Source of the DNA: Arthonia radiata
Lineage: Eukaryota > Ascomycota > Arthoniomycetes > Arthoniales > Arthoniaceae
Direction: 5' to 3'
DNA length: 64,000 nt
Assembly (NCBI GenBank): GCA_002989075.1
Contig: PSQN01000006.1
Location: 1,873,018 to 1,937,017 of the forward strand
Positions 1 through 10,552 of the stretch are shown here, piece after piece. The notes below the pieces were generated by a model, which was given only the letters and a program-made list of their open reading frames with translations, ran no database searches and had not been told where the DNA came from. The translations under genes and the position numbers were made by a program. Position 1 is the stretch's first letter; every line of letters begins with the position of its first letter.

Positions 1-432
1 GCCGGGTGGACACAGCGCATTCGCTTCAGCGACACAATCCCGCAACTCGGCTTCCATCTCCTTCTCTGCGAAGTTGAAGCGCTGCACGAGATCATCGCCG
101 ACGGAGCCGCGTTGCTGCAGCGTCATAAGCGCCGGTTTTTGCGCTCGTAACTGTATAAGCCGTTGAATGTTCGTCGTAGACCGCTGTAGCAGCGCCGCGC
201 GCAGCAGCGTATCCGGTATCGTAGTTGTTTTCTCATCTGAGCCTGCCTTTCCGGCCGCTGCTTGTTCGAGGAGTGTGAGGTAGATGTTGCGGGTAGTGTG
301 TTCGGGGAACCATGGTTCGAGTTTGGAGGACTGGAGGGCTCTGCGGCGGCGGTAGAGGTGCGAAAACGTGGCGAGCGAGAGAGTGAGGATAGTGAGGTAG
401 CTAAGTGGGAGGAGTAGGGAGAAGAGGTCCAT
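1..432 (-). CDS. SEC66: SEC66 (Sec71-type) ER translocon subunit, 5' part, cut by window edge
   Basis: Non-essential subunit of the Sec62/Sec63 complex, which drives post-translational import of proteins into the ER. The frame reads without a break for 144 codons from the ATG at 432 down to base 1, so the rest lies outside the window. The first 25 residues are a hydrophobic segment (MDLFSLLLPLSYLTILTLSL), followed by a basic run RRRR and the family-typical EPWFPEH, then RNIYLTLL, and RGSVGDDL near residues 109-115 followed by FAEKEMEAELRD. These blocks in this order are what fungal Sec66 proteins show. No intron is needed in this part. The 750 bases upstream separate it from the end of the next gene on the same strand. 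Confidence 0.93.
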   Translation of the reverse strand, partial: MDLFSLLLPLSYLTILTLSLATFSHLYRRRRALQSSKLEPWFPEHTTRNIYLTLLEQAAAGKAGSDEKTTTIPDTLLRAALLQRSTTNIQRLIQLRAQKPALMTLQQRGSVGDDLVQRFNFAEKEMEAELRDCVAEANALCPPG

Positions 433-1188
433 GGCTGCTGACACTGGAGGAAGGAAGAAGGGAGATCGAGAGCGCGCGGTCGTCGAGAGTGGGGATCTCT
501 TCTTAAGGTGAAGGCACGAGCGTGATCATTGTAACGGCTGCTGGTTCAGAATGATATTTTGCTTGACAGCTGTGAACGGTCAGCGTGATTCCCGATTTTT
601 CAATTGCTTAGTGCACGGAGATTTTGGTGTTTTAGAAAAGGGTGTATGGAAAGCGCCAGTCGGTAATTCTTGGCGCTCGGAAACGATTCCGAGCTTGCAC
701 GCTCTGGCAGGGCTCGCTTGAACGACGAAGGCGATGGAAGAGACGGCATGAATAATTCGAAAGGATACGAAGCAGAAGCCTCTACTCTTCGAAGTAATCG
801 CCGTGTCATTGGGTTTGAAGGCAGATAAGAGCCGCGAGCACGGTGGAGCCAGTCCATCATTCACTGCACGAGCTTCTCGGTGCTCAAGGTAGGGTATCTA
901 CAGGCACACTTCACCGCTCACGCCGCTGTATGTATAGAAGAGAGTCTATTCACCGGCGACGACACTTCGTACCAACATATTATAGTGACGCACAGAGGCC
1001 ACTTACACCCAGCCTTTCTCCCTTCACGCGCTTTGAAACCGGTATTAGAAGAAGTGGTAGTGATTGTATTTTGAATCGTCATCCTTGACCGGATAATATG
1101 GGGTATTGTGCAGGTAAAACAATCGACATGGCAAAGAAAGTGGTATCTCGCTGATCAGAGTACATCGAACATGTAATGAAATCCGTTA
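433..1188. other. intergenic, presumed SEC66 promoter and 3' region of the Msb1/Mug8-domain gene
   Basis: About 750 bases between two minus-strand genes. It holds only short overlapping open frames with no recognisable protein. It must contain the SEC66 promoter and the terminator of the upstream gene. I see no repeat, RNA gene or mobile element. Confidence 0.5.
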
Positions 1189-4100
1189 TCATTGACGTTG
1201 TGTGCCGACCTCTTGGTTGCCGGTCAGCTGGGCAACGCGGGCGCGAATGCGGGCGACGCGAGACTCGATCGCTGGAGAGAGTCAGCACTGGTCTTTCACG
1301 TTCTTGGGAACGCTCCAGAACTTACACTCTTCGCCGCTGGTCTCCCCATCATCTGTCTTCTCGGTGGCGTTGCTTTGACTCGTACGGGACGCGTGAGTGT
1401 GCTCGTCACCTCGACGTTCAGCTGCATTCTTGCGGATCTGTGCCCAACGATCCTGGGAGATGTCGTGGGGCACGGGTGGTGGCGCATTCGGGGGAGCCAG
1501 CATGTGCTTTGGCTCATCGGGCTCCTCGGGCTCTTCGTCCGCAAGGCCGTGCTCGGCTTCGTCGTCTGCGTTGAGCTCCATTGGCGTAGCGAATTCTTCC
1601 TTGCCTGGTTGCTGTTGTGGCTCCGCCTCCCCGAAGAGACGCTCAGCAGCGCGTGTCTGGAAACCGGCAGAAGTCGGTCGAGCTTCGGGTGTCTGCTCTC
1701 CATCACGCCAATCCTCGTCCTCTTGATCACCCACGAAAGCCGGCTGGTCTTCAAGCGGGCCCTGAGTGAAGTTCGAGAAGTGAGCCGTGCTATGATTCAC
1801 GTTTTCAGACTCAGCAATAGAGTCGCGATAGCCAGGCTCGTCGTCGTAGCCATGGGATTCGGTCTCGACTTCAGGTCCCGGCTCTCCATCATACTCGTCC
1901 TCTGCTCTGCTGCTGGTGGGGGGCTCCCGCACTGGTGACTCCTCCTTGATCGGCGCCGATTGCGATCCTTGCTTCGGAACTGGTGGTGGCTTTCTCAATG
2001 TATTGGGCATTTTGTTCCTCGAGCTGATTTGGCGCTGCATTCGAAGCGCCTCAGGTACCTCATCTTCCTCAGGCTTCTTGCGGGTGAACAAATTCTTGAA
2101 CTTGCGCGTGCTCCCAACCTTGGACTTTTGCAAGCCCTCTGGCTGTTGTGCCGGTGATGACTGCTGTGGTTGCTGAGCCTGTCGAGCATTGCTGTTCTTC
2201 AAAGCAGCGTTGGCTGCGGCCGCAGCTGGCTTGGCGTGGCCATTGGTGCCATTAGCATGCTTAATTTCTGGTGACTGCCGGTACGCCGGGTGGTCCTGTT
2301 CGCTCGGTCCTTCGTCGACGCTGCCCACAGGCTTACGAGCAACATGATTCAGGTCGTTCGGCGACAGGGTCGTTGTCTCGCTGAATTGATGTCCGTGTTT
2401 CGACTCGGATGCTCGAGGAGTCGCCGGTGACACTGGCGGCTCGTCTTTTGATATTGGAGGCGGCGGCTGCATTGAGAATTCACGATCAGGAACTGGACTT
2501 ATAGCCAGACCACGTCCGTTGGCCTCAGATCCCGCAACGGCTGGCTCGTCCGGCTGAGGCGTTGGAGGTAACTGTCGATCCTTTGATCCGTCAAACTTCG
2601 TCGCAGAGATAAGATCCATTGTCGACGCCATGGATGGCGCTCGGGGAGAGGCCATGCCAGAGCCAACACCCAGATTGGGGTCACCAAGGTACCGCTCGCG
2701 AACCTGTTCCTTGTCGTATTTGCTCGCCCATTGCATTGCCGGTCCTGCATCCCTATGCATGTCTTTAGCCATCGGTGAACCCAACGTCAACACACTATGA
2801 GTTCTTGACTGGGCATCATCGTCTCGCCGGCCACGCTTTGAGTACTCCGACTTCACGTCTTCATCCTCGTGTTGCCTTTGAACCAGCTCAGCTGCGGCTT
2901 GATGAACGCGTGATTCTTGATCAGGCGTCGGCTGGTTTCGAGCCAATGCAGGAGTCGACGCAGCCTTCTTCGCGTCTAGCTTTGGCATTGGAGGTTTCTT
3001 GCCAGTAGAGCCTCGGCGTTGTCGAGACTTGCGACCAAAGGTAAAGCGGCTCTTCTTCTCGACGATCCTAACGTCTTCGTTTAGAGGCGCAGCCGCTCCT
3101 TTGACTTGCTCTTCAAGAACAAGCCAACCGCCGCCAGTCACCTTTGGCTCTGTTTCGACGAAGGCGCAGCGGCCGAACGCAGCTTTGCGCTCAGCAGGCT
3201 CTTCTCCGGCTAGACTCGACATCCACACCCACCAAAATGTCTCGTCGATATCTACTACACTTGTAGCATTGAGTTCGGGTTGATCTAAGTTGTCGTTCTT
3301 CATACCGTGTCGGACGTGCGATTGAGAAGATTGCACGCGTGGTGGTGTGATAGGTGGGAGCATTTGACTGGGAGGAAGAGTAAGCATGTTATGTGGGCCT
3401 CGTTTAGTAGCATCATCAGGGAAGCCTGAGGATAGAAAGTCGGCCCAAGAAGGCGTCGTCGGACGATTGAAGTCATTCGTGCCGCTGAAAGGCTTCGAAC
3501 GCATTCTGTCGGCGGAGTTGTAGCGACGCATGTTCGTATCGTTGTCCTGTTGGCCGTCGAGCACACTCGAAAACCCGATGTCTTCAAAGCGAGACCACGA
3601 GGAACCAGATGGTGCGCCAAGTCGTGGTTGATGGTCAACTGTTGTAGATGCGTTCGTGGAAGATATGGCGTCCAAAACACGGCGTGATTCAAACGCAAGA
3701 GCTTCGAGAGCATCTTCACAATCCCCAAATCGCACGAGTACCGGGTCGGCATCTCTGCCAAGCTCTTGATAATCGAAAGTGTTTGCCCGTTGCAAGAGAG
3801 CGTATGGGGTAGGAGATACCCGTTCCACTATCATGACAACCTTGGACGTGGGCCGTTGCAGGAGCGAAGGCGTGTGGGGAGGATACTCGGTCTGCGATAG
3901 AAGCGCAAGAAGCGAGCGAGGGAGCTGTGAGATGCCTGAGCTGGCAGCGGTCTCGTCTGGAGCACGGGATCTGAGGTAGGCGAAGAACAGATGGCTTGAG
4001 GCGTCGGCTGCCCTTGCCCATGATTTATAGCCGCCATCAAAGCCTGTGTCGGTATCTGCATGTTCAAAAGCCCACCATCCAGCCAGTCGTGAGAGCTTGC

Positions 4101-4858
4101 GTCCGCCCAAGCCGTTTGTCTTGCCGTTGGCGGCGATGGCTGCGAGTAGATCAAAGAAATCGAAGATGATATTCTTGCGCGCGTCCGACTCGATGCTGAG
4201 AGGGACGAAGATGTCAAAGGCCTTCTTTGCCGTGTGTGATTCTATGATGAGTTAGAGTCTCAGTAGGCTGAAGAGGAGCAAGGCACTCACCAATCTCGCC
4301 AGTTCTGAAGAGCTCATACACCTCCCATCCAACTACGCCGCCGGCAAGTCGAGCCCAGCACCATTTGACAATGCTGCAGAGGACCTTACCAGGTGGTCAG
4401 CAAAATGTACCCATACAATTTTCTGTAACCATGCATACCAATGGCTCGATGAGCTTCACTTCTTTTTGCAGGTCAGAGCCTGTGAATTCCGAGCTTGGTC
4501 CTTCGCCTTGTCGGAAATAGCTGCGAATGAAGTTCTTTGCGGCGCTGGTATCAGCATTGGGCCGGAAAGGCAAGAGGAGAAAGGGAAGCTCCAGGTCTAG
4601 TTGTTGGAGGCGAGTCAGCAGAGCTGTTCATTCATGTCGTTTTTGTTTGAGGCTCATTCAGGTACCTCTGGCCTTGAGTTCCTGGCTGCAGACGTGAAGC
4701 AGCTCGCGCACTTCTTCCGGAGCGACCTTCTTGCGCGTCCATGCGTCGTCCCACTTGGGCTTTTGGGGTACTACCGGAGGTTGCGATTGAGGGGCAGCCC
4801 GGGTCTTGGATTTGGAAGTGGCGTCCTTGCTGCGGAAGGCCTTAAAGAAGGATGGCAT
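1189..4858 (-). CDS. Msb1/Mug8-domain protein (DUF1708), Rho-GTPase / cell polarity factor
   Basis: Assembled from five exons, 4858-4666, 4596-4439, 4384-4291, 4241-1326 and 1271-1189, giving 1147 residues with all phases closing. The N-terminus (MPSFFKAFRSKD, then KWDDAWTRK) and the block GGRKLSRLAGWWAFEH with KSWARAADASSHLFFAYLRS are hallmarks of the fungal Msb1/Mug8 domain, roughly residues 25-420. The remainder is long, polar, rich in Pro, Glu and Ser, and presumably disordered. The last intron (1325-1272) matters: without it the frame ends in a meaningless tail, and with it the protein ends in ETSGEES IESRVARIRARV, a short helix typical of the family. Yeast Msb1 works with Cdc42/Rho1 and Bem1 in polarised growth; that role here is inferred from the family. 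Further small introns inside the big exon cannot be excluded. Confidence 0.88.
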
Positions 4859-5894
4859 GTCGGCGGAAAGTCAAGCTGTTCGTCGAGCACACTTCAGGAC
4901 GGCATGGAGGGCTTCCGACACCAGTGAGTGGTGAAAGAATGCGGTGGCGATATTTCAGAAACTAGCTGGTCGGCGAGAGCGCTGATTGGGATGGCGTAAA
5001 TGCAGAAAGGGAGACAAAAGCCTGAAGGAGCGCACAGGTGATACAATCAAGAAGCGAAAGAAGGACTTAGAGTGAGGTTGCGCACTCGAGGGCGCAATTA
5101 CAGGGATACGGAGATGGTGAGGAGGGTACTCCGTAAGGTAGACTCTGTCGTGGTGTGGGAGGTGCTATCTCTGCCCAAGTTCAGGGGCAATTTCTTAGCG
5201 CGTTCGTTGGAAGCAAAGATGAGCAGCACGCTACCTTGTTTGCTCACGGCCAATAATTGCTGAATAGACTGCTACATCTATTTGATCTGCACTTCTAAAA
5301 TAAATTGGCTTCTGCTTGTCTCCTCTGCGTGGGCAGGACCCGGAGACCGGCAGCGATCCCCAACTTTCACGTGCGGGCGCCGAGTTGGTAAAGAGCGTGC
5401 AGCAAGGACGCGTCAAACGCGCGCCGTCTCCTGCCCAATTCCCGATAGTCCCACTGCGCTGTCCATACACGCTGCCAACATTCTTTGGCCATCTCGAACA
5501 ATGGTTTTGTCAGCAGCGGATCACTGTCGAAAGGGCAATTCAAACGAGCAGGTGAGACGCAAGCAAGGATAACCCCTTGGTTGGGATGAGACGAGAGCGA
5601 CGCGTTGGATCTTGGCTCCGAAGCGTGAAACCTGCACCGCCACGCCGCCACACCCTCTTCCGATATCCCCGACGAATCGCATCACATACATGATGAGGTC
5701 ATTGTCGCTGAATTCACGATGCATCAAGCGCAGGTCACTGGGTAAACAAACAAAGGCACCAACAACACCCATCATAAGCAAAGGTCAAGTCACACTACAA
5801 CACGCAGTAATCACGCCACACTACGATAAGTCAAGATCGAATCAGGATCGGGAAAGACTGTTTCGCAAATCAGTACGGCGCAGAGCGATTCAGA
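4859..5894. promoter_or_regulatory. 1-kb divergent intergenic region
   Basis: Sits between the start of the Msb1/Mug8-domain gene on the minus strand and the start of the DUF3140 gene on the plus strand, so it should carry both promoters. Only short shadow frames are present. I identified no transcription-factor site, repeat or RNA gene that I would defend. Confidence 0.4.
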
Positions 5895-6515
5895 ATGGTC
5901 AAAGACAATGACACCGTCATCCAGTCCGTATCTTCATAACGAGCCGGACATGGTCGGTTCCAAAGGTGCTGATCATATTCAAGGGAATTCAATGAGCTTG
6001 TGAACATGACTGCAGATGAACTAAAGGTATAGGCAACACGGCATCATTGATGAGAAGGTCTCTCTGACTCCACGAAGGACTGGCTGCAGCAAGGAGAGTC
6101 TCAAGAATCAGGCTGGGCCAAAGACGATGGTTCTGGCGAGACCGTCGGACACGATTCTGGCAACAAAATAATCAGTATTCTCGAGTCAAACCCCGATAAA
6201 GACCCAGAGAGGTACAGTGAGGATCAACTGGCTCATATGCGGAAGGTAAGTCTCAGAGCATTCACGCATTTGATTCTGTGCCTTTTTACAGTTCTCTCAG
6301 CGGCTCGTTTGCCGGCACTGCTCTGGAGCAGTCGGGTCGGATGCGGCTGTAACTGGTTTCAATGCTGTACAGAGATGTTTGTGCTAACATTGCTCCCCTA
6401 GGTGGTATCGTATAACAAGCGCCATCTGGCACAGGAGGACAAGGCCAAGCAGGATACCAACAGCAAGAGCTACAAGAGCCTCAAAAACTGGGGTCATGAT
6501 GCTCAGAAGACATAG
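5895..6515 (+). CDS. small DUF3140-family protein
   Basis: Four exons, 5895-5923, 5984-6026, 6078-6245 and 6402-6515, encode 117 residues. The family signature is clear: EFNELVNMTADELKDWL near the start, then GSGETVGHDSGNKI, then DQLAHMRKVVSYNKRHLAQ. The family occurs in bacteria and fungi and has no established function; it is small, polar and sometimes annotated as DNA-binding without proof. The last intron (6246-6401) has a good branch site (GCTAAC) and CCCTAG acceptor. The first intron is the weak point: the only phase-compatible donor I find before 5984 is GTCCGT at 5924, not a good consensus, so the first ten residues are less certain. The stop codon lies 7 bases from the stop of the convergent racemase-family gene. 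Confidence 0.82.
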
Positions 6516-6522
6516 TGTAATC

Positions 6523-7328
6523 TCAATTGGCCGGTCGGTCGTCTTTATGTGCGAGCGCCCACTCTACAGCCTTCTCAGCATGGATCTTGCCTAGATCACA
6601 GAAGTCAGCATGAACCACGCCCTACAGAAAACCCGTATGTTGTCTTCGGATTGGACTGTTCGCTCACATGTGTCGAATATGGGCATGCCAAGGTCGCCCT
6701 CCTTGATCAGCATCCCAATCTCAGTGCATCCCATGATCATAGCATCAGCTCCGTACTCTTTCGCGAGACTCGTTACAATATCCACGTAGTTGTTGCGGGA
6801 AGTTTCCTTGACGATCCCCTGAGCAAGCTCCTCGAAAATGACACGGTTAATCTCAACCTTTCCTGCTTCATCCGGTAGAATGACTTCCACGCCATGCTCC
6901 GACATACAGTCCGGGTAAAGTGTGCTGTCCATCGTGGACCGTGTGCCAAGCAGAATGACCTTTTTCAACTTTTGCTCTCTAACCTTCTCCGCCGTTGCAT
7001 GAACAATGTGGATCAGTGGGACACCGGCAGCATGCTCGACCTGATCGGCGACAATATGGAAGGTGTTGCAGCACAACATTACCGCTTGAGCACCTGCAGC
7101 GACTGCCTTTCGGGCTGCATCGGACCACAACTCAGCTGCGGCCTCCCACTCTCCGGCCACCTGAAGGCGTTCCAGGTCCGCGAAGTCAAGAGAATACAGC
7201 ACAAGGGGCGCTGAGTGGAACCCCCCTACCTGCTCCCGAACGGCTCTGTTGATGTGCTGGTAGTAGAGGACGGTGGACTCCCAAGTTGACCCACCGAGTA
7301 GTCCGAGCGTTGCCATTATTGGTGCCAT
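6523..7328 (-). CDS. aspartate/glutamate racemase family protein
   Basis: Two exons (7328-6668 and 6590-6523), 242 residues. Family features are the N-terminal GLLGGSTWEST, the first catalytic Cys in MLCCNTFH (Cys86/87, with Asn and Thr after it) and the second in MGCTEIG (Cys201). Such enzymes interconvert L- and D-aspartate or glutamate, or related amino acids, by a cofactor-free two-cysteine mechanism; the substrate cannot be read from sequence. The intron (6667-6591) restores the usual ending IHAEKAVEWAL; unspliced, the frame would run into an unrelated tail. Met5 is an alternative start closer to the family norm. No signal peptide, so probably cytosolic. The gene is convergent with the DUF3140 gene, 7 bases between stop codons. 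Confidence 0.9.
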
Positions 7329-7640
7329 GCTGTTGAGCAGAGTAGGCGTACTTTAGAATTGAGAAAGCTACTACGACACTCTAACAGTCATGCGCACATA
7401 TTACCTTTGTAGTCGTTTCGTTATGAGTCCCAATGACAAGCTGAATCTTGCGAGCATTGTCAGCATTAGTAAGTCCCCCACTAATGTCGCTAGCGAAGCT
7501 GCATGACACGCCGATGGCGAGGCGTAATTCATCCCAAGCACCGCAAGGTTCGCCCGGGTGGCATTAGACGACTCTGTTGTGGACATGCATACTGTGGTTT
7601 CCTTGTTGTTTACACCTCACTTCGCCGCCAATGTTCCGGC

Positions 7641-7770
7641 CCCCTGAATGACGTCAAAGTGCCCCGCGGGCCCACCAGTCCTAGGCTGGGCAGTGCTGGC
7701 GACGTACCTGTGTTTGTTCCAACGACCTGCTGTGAATATTTTCCTTCTTGACATACGTTCGATCTATAAA
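7641..7770 (+). promoter_or_regulatory. stress-type promoter elements upstream of the Gly-rich gene
   Basis: Three recognisable elements precede the start codon at 7838: CCCCT at 7641-7645 (stress-response-element-like), the perfect CRE/ATF palindrome TGACGTCA at 7649-7656, and TATAAA at 7765-7770. A C/T and A/C-rich leader follows up to the ATG. In ascomycetes CRE-like sites bind bZIP factors (Atf1/Sko1 type) downstream of the stress MAP kinase. Binding here is inference. Coordinates are read directly. The same interval (7329-7837) must also hold the racemase gene promoter on the other strand. Confidence 0.5.
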
Positions 7771-7837
7771 ATTCACTTCACAAATCTCTTGAACTTGATA
7801 CCAGCAACACCACACCTCACTTACACATTTCCCGACC

Positions 7838-8966
7838 ATGTCGTATAACGAGTACGGGGGAGGTCAAGGTGGCTATGGCGGAGGCCAAGGAGGTGGATAT
7901 GGTGGAGGTCAGGGTGGTGGGTACGGAGGCGGTCATGGACGCAATGAAGGTGACAGAAGAGACGAGTACGGTGGCCAGGGCGGCGGATACGGCGGAGGTC
8001 AAGGAGGAGGCTATGGAGGAGAACAAGGCGGTTACGGACGCAACGAAGGTGGTGGGTATGGGCAGGGCGGCCAAGGGTGAGTGACAGCTCTGTCCTTGTA
8101 GAAAGTTGGAGCAGCATCCATACTGACGGATGCAATGAAGACATCAGGGAGGAGGCGGCTTTCAGAACGAGGTAAGCATGTCGTGTCGGCCCCCACAAAG
8201 AGATAAATGACTTCTAACCCTGCAAAAGCAATCCGGCTACGGCGAGCGACGTGAAGAGTTAAGAGAGCACGGCTCCTCGGGATACGGTGCCCGTCCGCAA
8301 GGCGACTCGCATGGCGGTGGTTCATATGGCGGGGACTCGCAAGGCTACGGCCACTCAGGCTACGGCGGCGGACAAGAGTCTCGCTACCAAGGAGGTCCCG
8401 GCGGTATGGGCCATTCATCAGGTACAGGCTACGGCGGAGCTCCCGGATATGGAGGGGATGACGACTTCTCCGGCGCGGCTCACCACGCCTCACAACACGC
8501 CGGCTCAAGCGGCGATTCCAACATGTTCGGCCAAGCTCTAGGCATTCTGTCCGGGCGCAAGCAACAGCTTTCCAACGAGGATCTGGATGAGGGCGAGGCC
8601 GTACGCAACCACCAGCAGATGTACGGCGGCCAAGGCTCGCACGGACAAGCTACTTCGCAGCAGATGGGCGGCGGCGCTGCTATGCAGGCTTTGAAGATGT
8701 TCAACGGCGGCGGCGGCGGCGGCGGTGGTGGTGGTGGTAATTCTGGTAAGGGAGGCCAGAACGAGTTCGTGGGTATGGCCATGGCTCAAGCCAGCAAGCT
8801 CTTCGACCAACAGAGCGCGTCTGGCAACACCCATCCGCAGGCTAACAAACAGGATGCGATATCTTCTGCTGCTCAGATGGCAGCGAAGATGTACTTCAAG
8901 TCAGAGATGGGAGGCAGCGGCGGTGGCGGCGGCGGGCTCATGAGCATGGCAAGCAAGTTCTTGTAG
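7838..8966 (+). CDS. Gly-rich beta-flanking-type fungal protein (DUF7721-like)
   Basis: Three exons (7838-8076, 8141-8171, 8229-8966), 335 residues. Roughly the first 160 residues are a low-complexity repeat of GGYGGGQGG units, with a few charged RNEGDRR inserts. The C-terminal half is the conserved part: AAHHASQHAGSSGDSNMF, LGILSGRKQ, AMQALKMF, a pure glycine run, then FVGMAMAQASKLFDQQ, AAQMAAKMYFKS and MSMASKFL at the very end. Fungal databases often call such proteins beta-flanking protein; no biochemical function is established, although some are stress or stationary-phase induced. The glycine run is coded by GGC/GGT repeats at 8706-8738, likely length-variable. The upstream CRE, STRE and TATA motifs support stress control. 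Confidence 0.82.
8706..8738 (+). repeat. GGC/GGT trinucleotide run coding for polyglycine
   Basis: An uninterrupted run of about ten glycine codons, first GGC then GGT, inside the last exon of the Gly-rich protein gene. Such runs slip during replication, so strain-to-strain length variation is expected. The reverse strand shows proline and alanine shadow frames here. Confidence 0.75.
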
Positions 8967-9211
8967 TCGTAGATGCCCTCTCGGGCGAGACTCGCGCTCA
9001 TGCGCCATCACACAAGAGCTCGTGACGCAATTTGAGGGTTGCTTGTCCCAGCTGTCAGCTCCTGAATGCTCTGTCGTCAGACACGACTCTCACACTGATA
9101 GCAAATTCTCGATCCCTGCATTATGCAACGTATTTTGTAGAAGTGAAGCGTGTTCGGTGTCTAGAAGCTGGAGCAGAACATTGCACGGCAGATTGTTCAG
9201 CGTTCCATCGA

Positions 9212-10194
9212 CTAAGTCGGCTTCCGTGCCATAGCTCTCAGTCTCACGTATCCTAATTGTTTACTCCCATCCTCGACCCTAGTAACAACATTTTCAAGGA
9301 CTTCGCATACTTGTCTGATGGCTTTCTCTCTCTCATCATCGTCTTTCAGGACAGCCAGAAACGGGGCGCCCATCAGCCTGACCCAACCTTGCAGACCACC
9401 AGACCCGTCGTCCTTCTCCGGTGTCAACGTCGTCGGCCGATACTCCATCTGCACGAAGACAGCCTCAAACTCTGAACTCTCCAGCGTCTGCCGCATCCAC
9501 TGTTCCGACGGGAAGAACCAGGGATCGACCTCGCGTATTCTGTCCATCGATATGTTGAAGCCATTTTGTAAGACTGATATTAGCGCAGTATGTGCCTCAC
9601 TGACATTGCCTGCACCGCCTAGCTCGAACACGAAACTCCCACCAGGCCTTAAAAGTCGATACACATCAGCGAAGAACGACTGCCGTATCGTCTGATCGCG
9701 CAGGATCCAATGCATCGCCGCGTTCGAGAACACCTTGTCATACGTGCCGCTCGCAAGGGCCCTACCATCCAGAGCTGTCGCATCATCTAAGCGCCTACAG
9801 TCATATTCGAAAAACTTCAAGCGCCGATGTGCGGGCACGAAGGTCTCGTTTGCAGACTTGATGAAGGAACGCGACGCGTCGAGCCCGACGACCGAGTCAG
9901 CTATTGACGCGAATTTGGAGGTCAATACGCCGTCGCCGCAGCCGATGTCCAGGAGACGCTCGCTGGGCTGGATGTCTAGGTCCTGGCAGACCTTGTGCGT
10001 GAGAGCTGGTGTGAATGATGCGGCGTTTTTGTAAGCCTGCGTGACTCATTAGATGCTGCTAGGTAAAGGCGCTGGGATGGCTTCATCTGTAGGCAGCCTA
10101 GTGCAGTGGCATGATGGCTTGTGACAATGTGAAAGCTTAGGTGGTGAACTACCTCTGAGGACCAGTGGTCTTTCTGAAGATCGACGCCGGCCAT
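9212..10194 (-). CDS. SAM-dependent methyltransferase (class I, Methyltransf_11/25 type)
   Basis: Two exons (10194-10153 and 10036-9212), 288 residues. The short first exon gives MAGVDLQKDHWSSE; the second begins AYKNAASFT and reaches SAM-binding motif I, LLDIGCGDGVLTSKFA, near residues 45-60, then the acidic VVGLDAS (motif II) and SNAAMHWI with LRPGGSFVFELGG (motifs III-IV). The layout and the N-terminal block resemble fungal enzymes annotated as trans-aconitate- or malonyl-CoA-type methyltransferases, but the substrate is unknown. The ending YVRLRAMARKPT matches the family's usual C-terminus. It is convergent with the Gly-rich gene (245 bases apart) and divergent from PFA4 (358-base shared promoter region). 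Confidence 0.88.
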
Positions 10195-10552
10195 CCTGTT
10201 GTTATGCTCAGCTTAAGTGCTATCACAGGTCAGAAGCGTTCGCCTGAGCGTGGATTGTGTCTCCATCAGAAGTCACTCCCTTCCAGATCAATGACCTCTG
10301 ATCTCACTAGGCCCGATGTCGGATGGTAAGACCGGCTGATGTTCGCCTTATATTGATGGATGAATGAACCGCAGTTGGCCCTCTAAATACTGCCGCGAAA
10401 TCTCCACCCGACACACGTCTGGTGCTGAAAGACCTCGACCGTATTGTCAGCACGTCTGTTCCCTCCCCAAGGTGCTCCTGACTAAGAAGCGATGGACGTT
10501 ATTCTGAACATTTGAGAGTAACTTCCTCCTGCACGGGCCTTTGCCAACCGTC

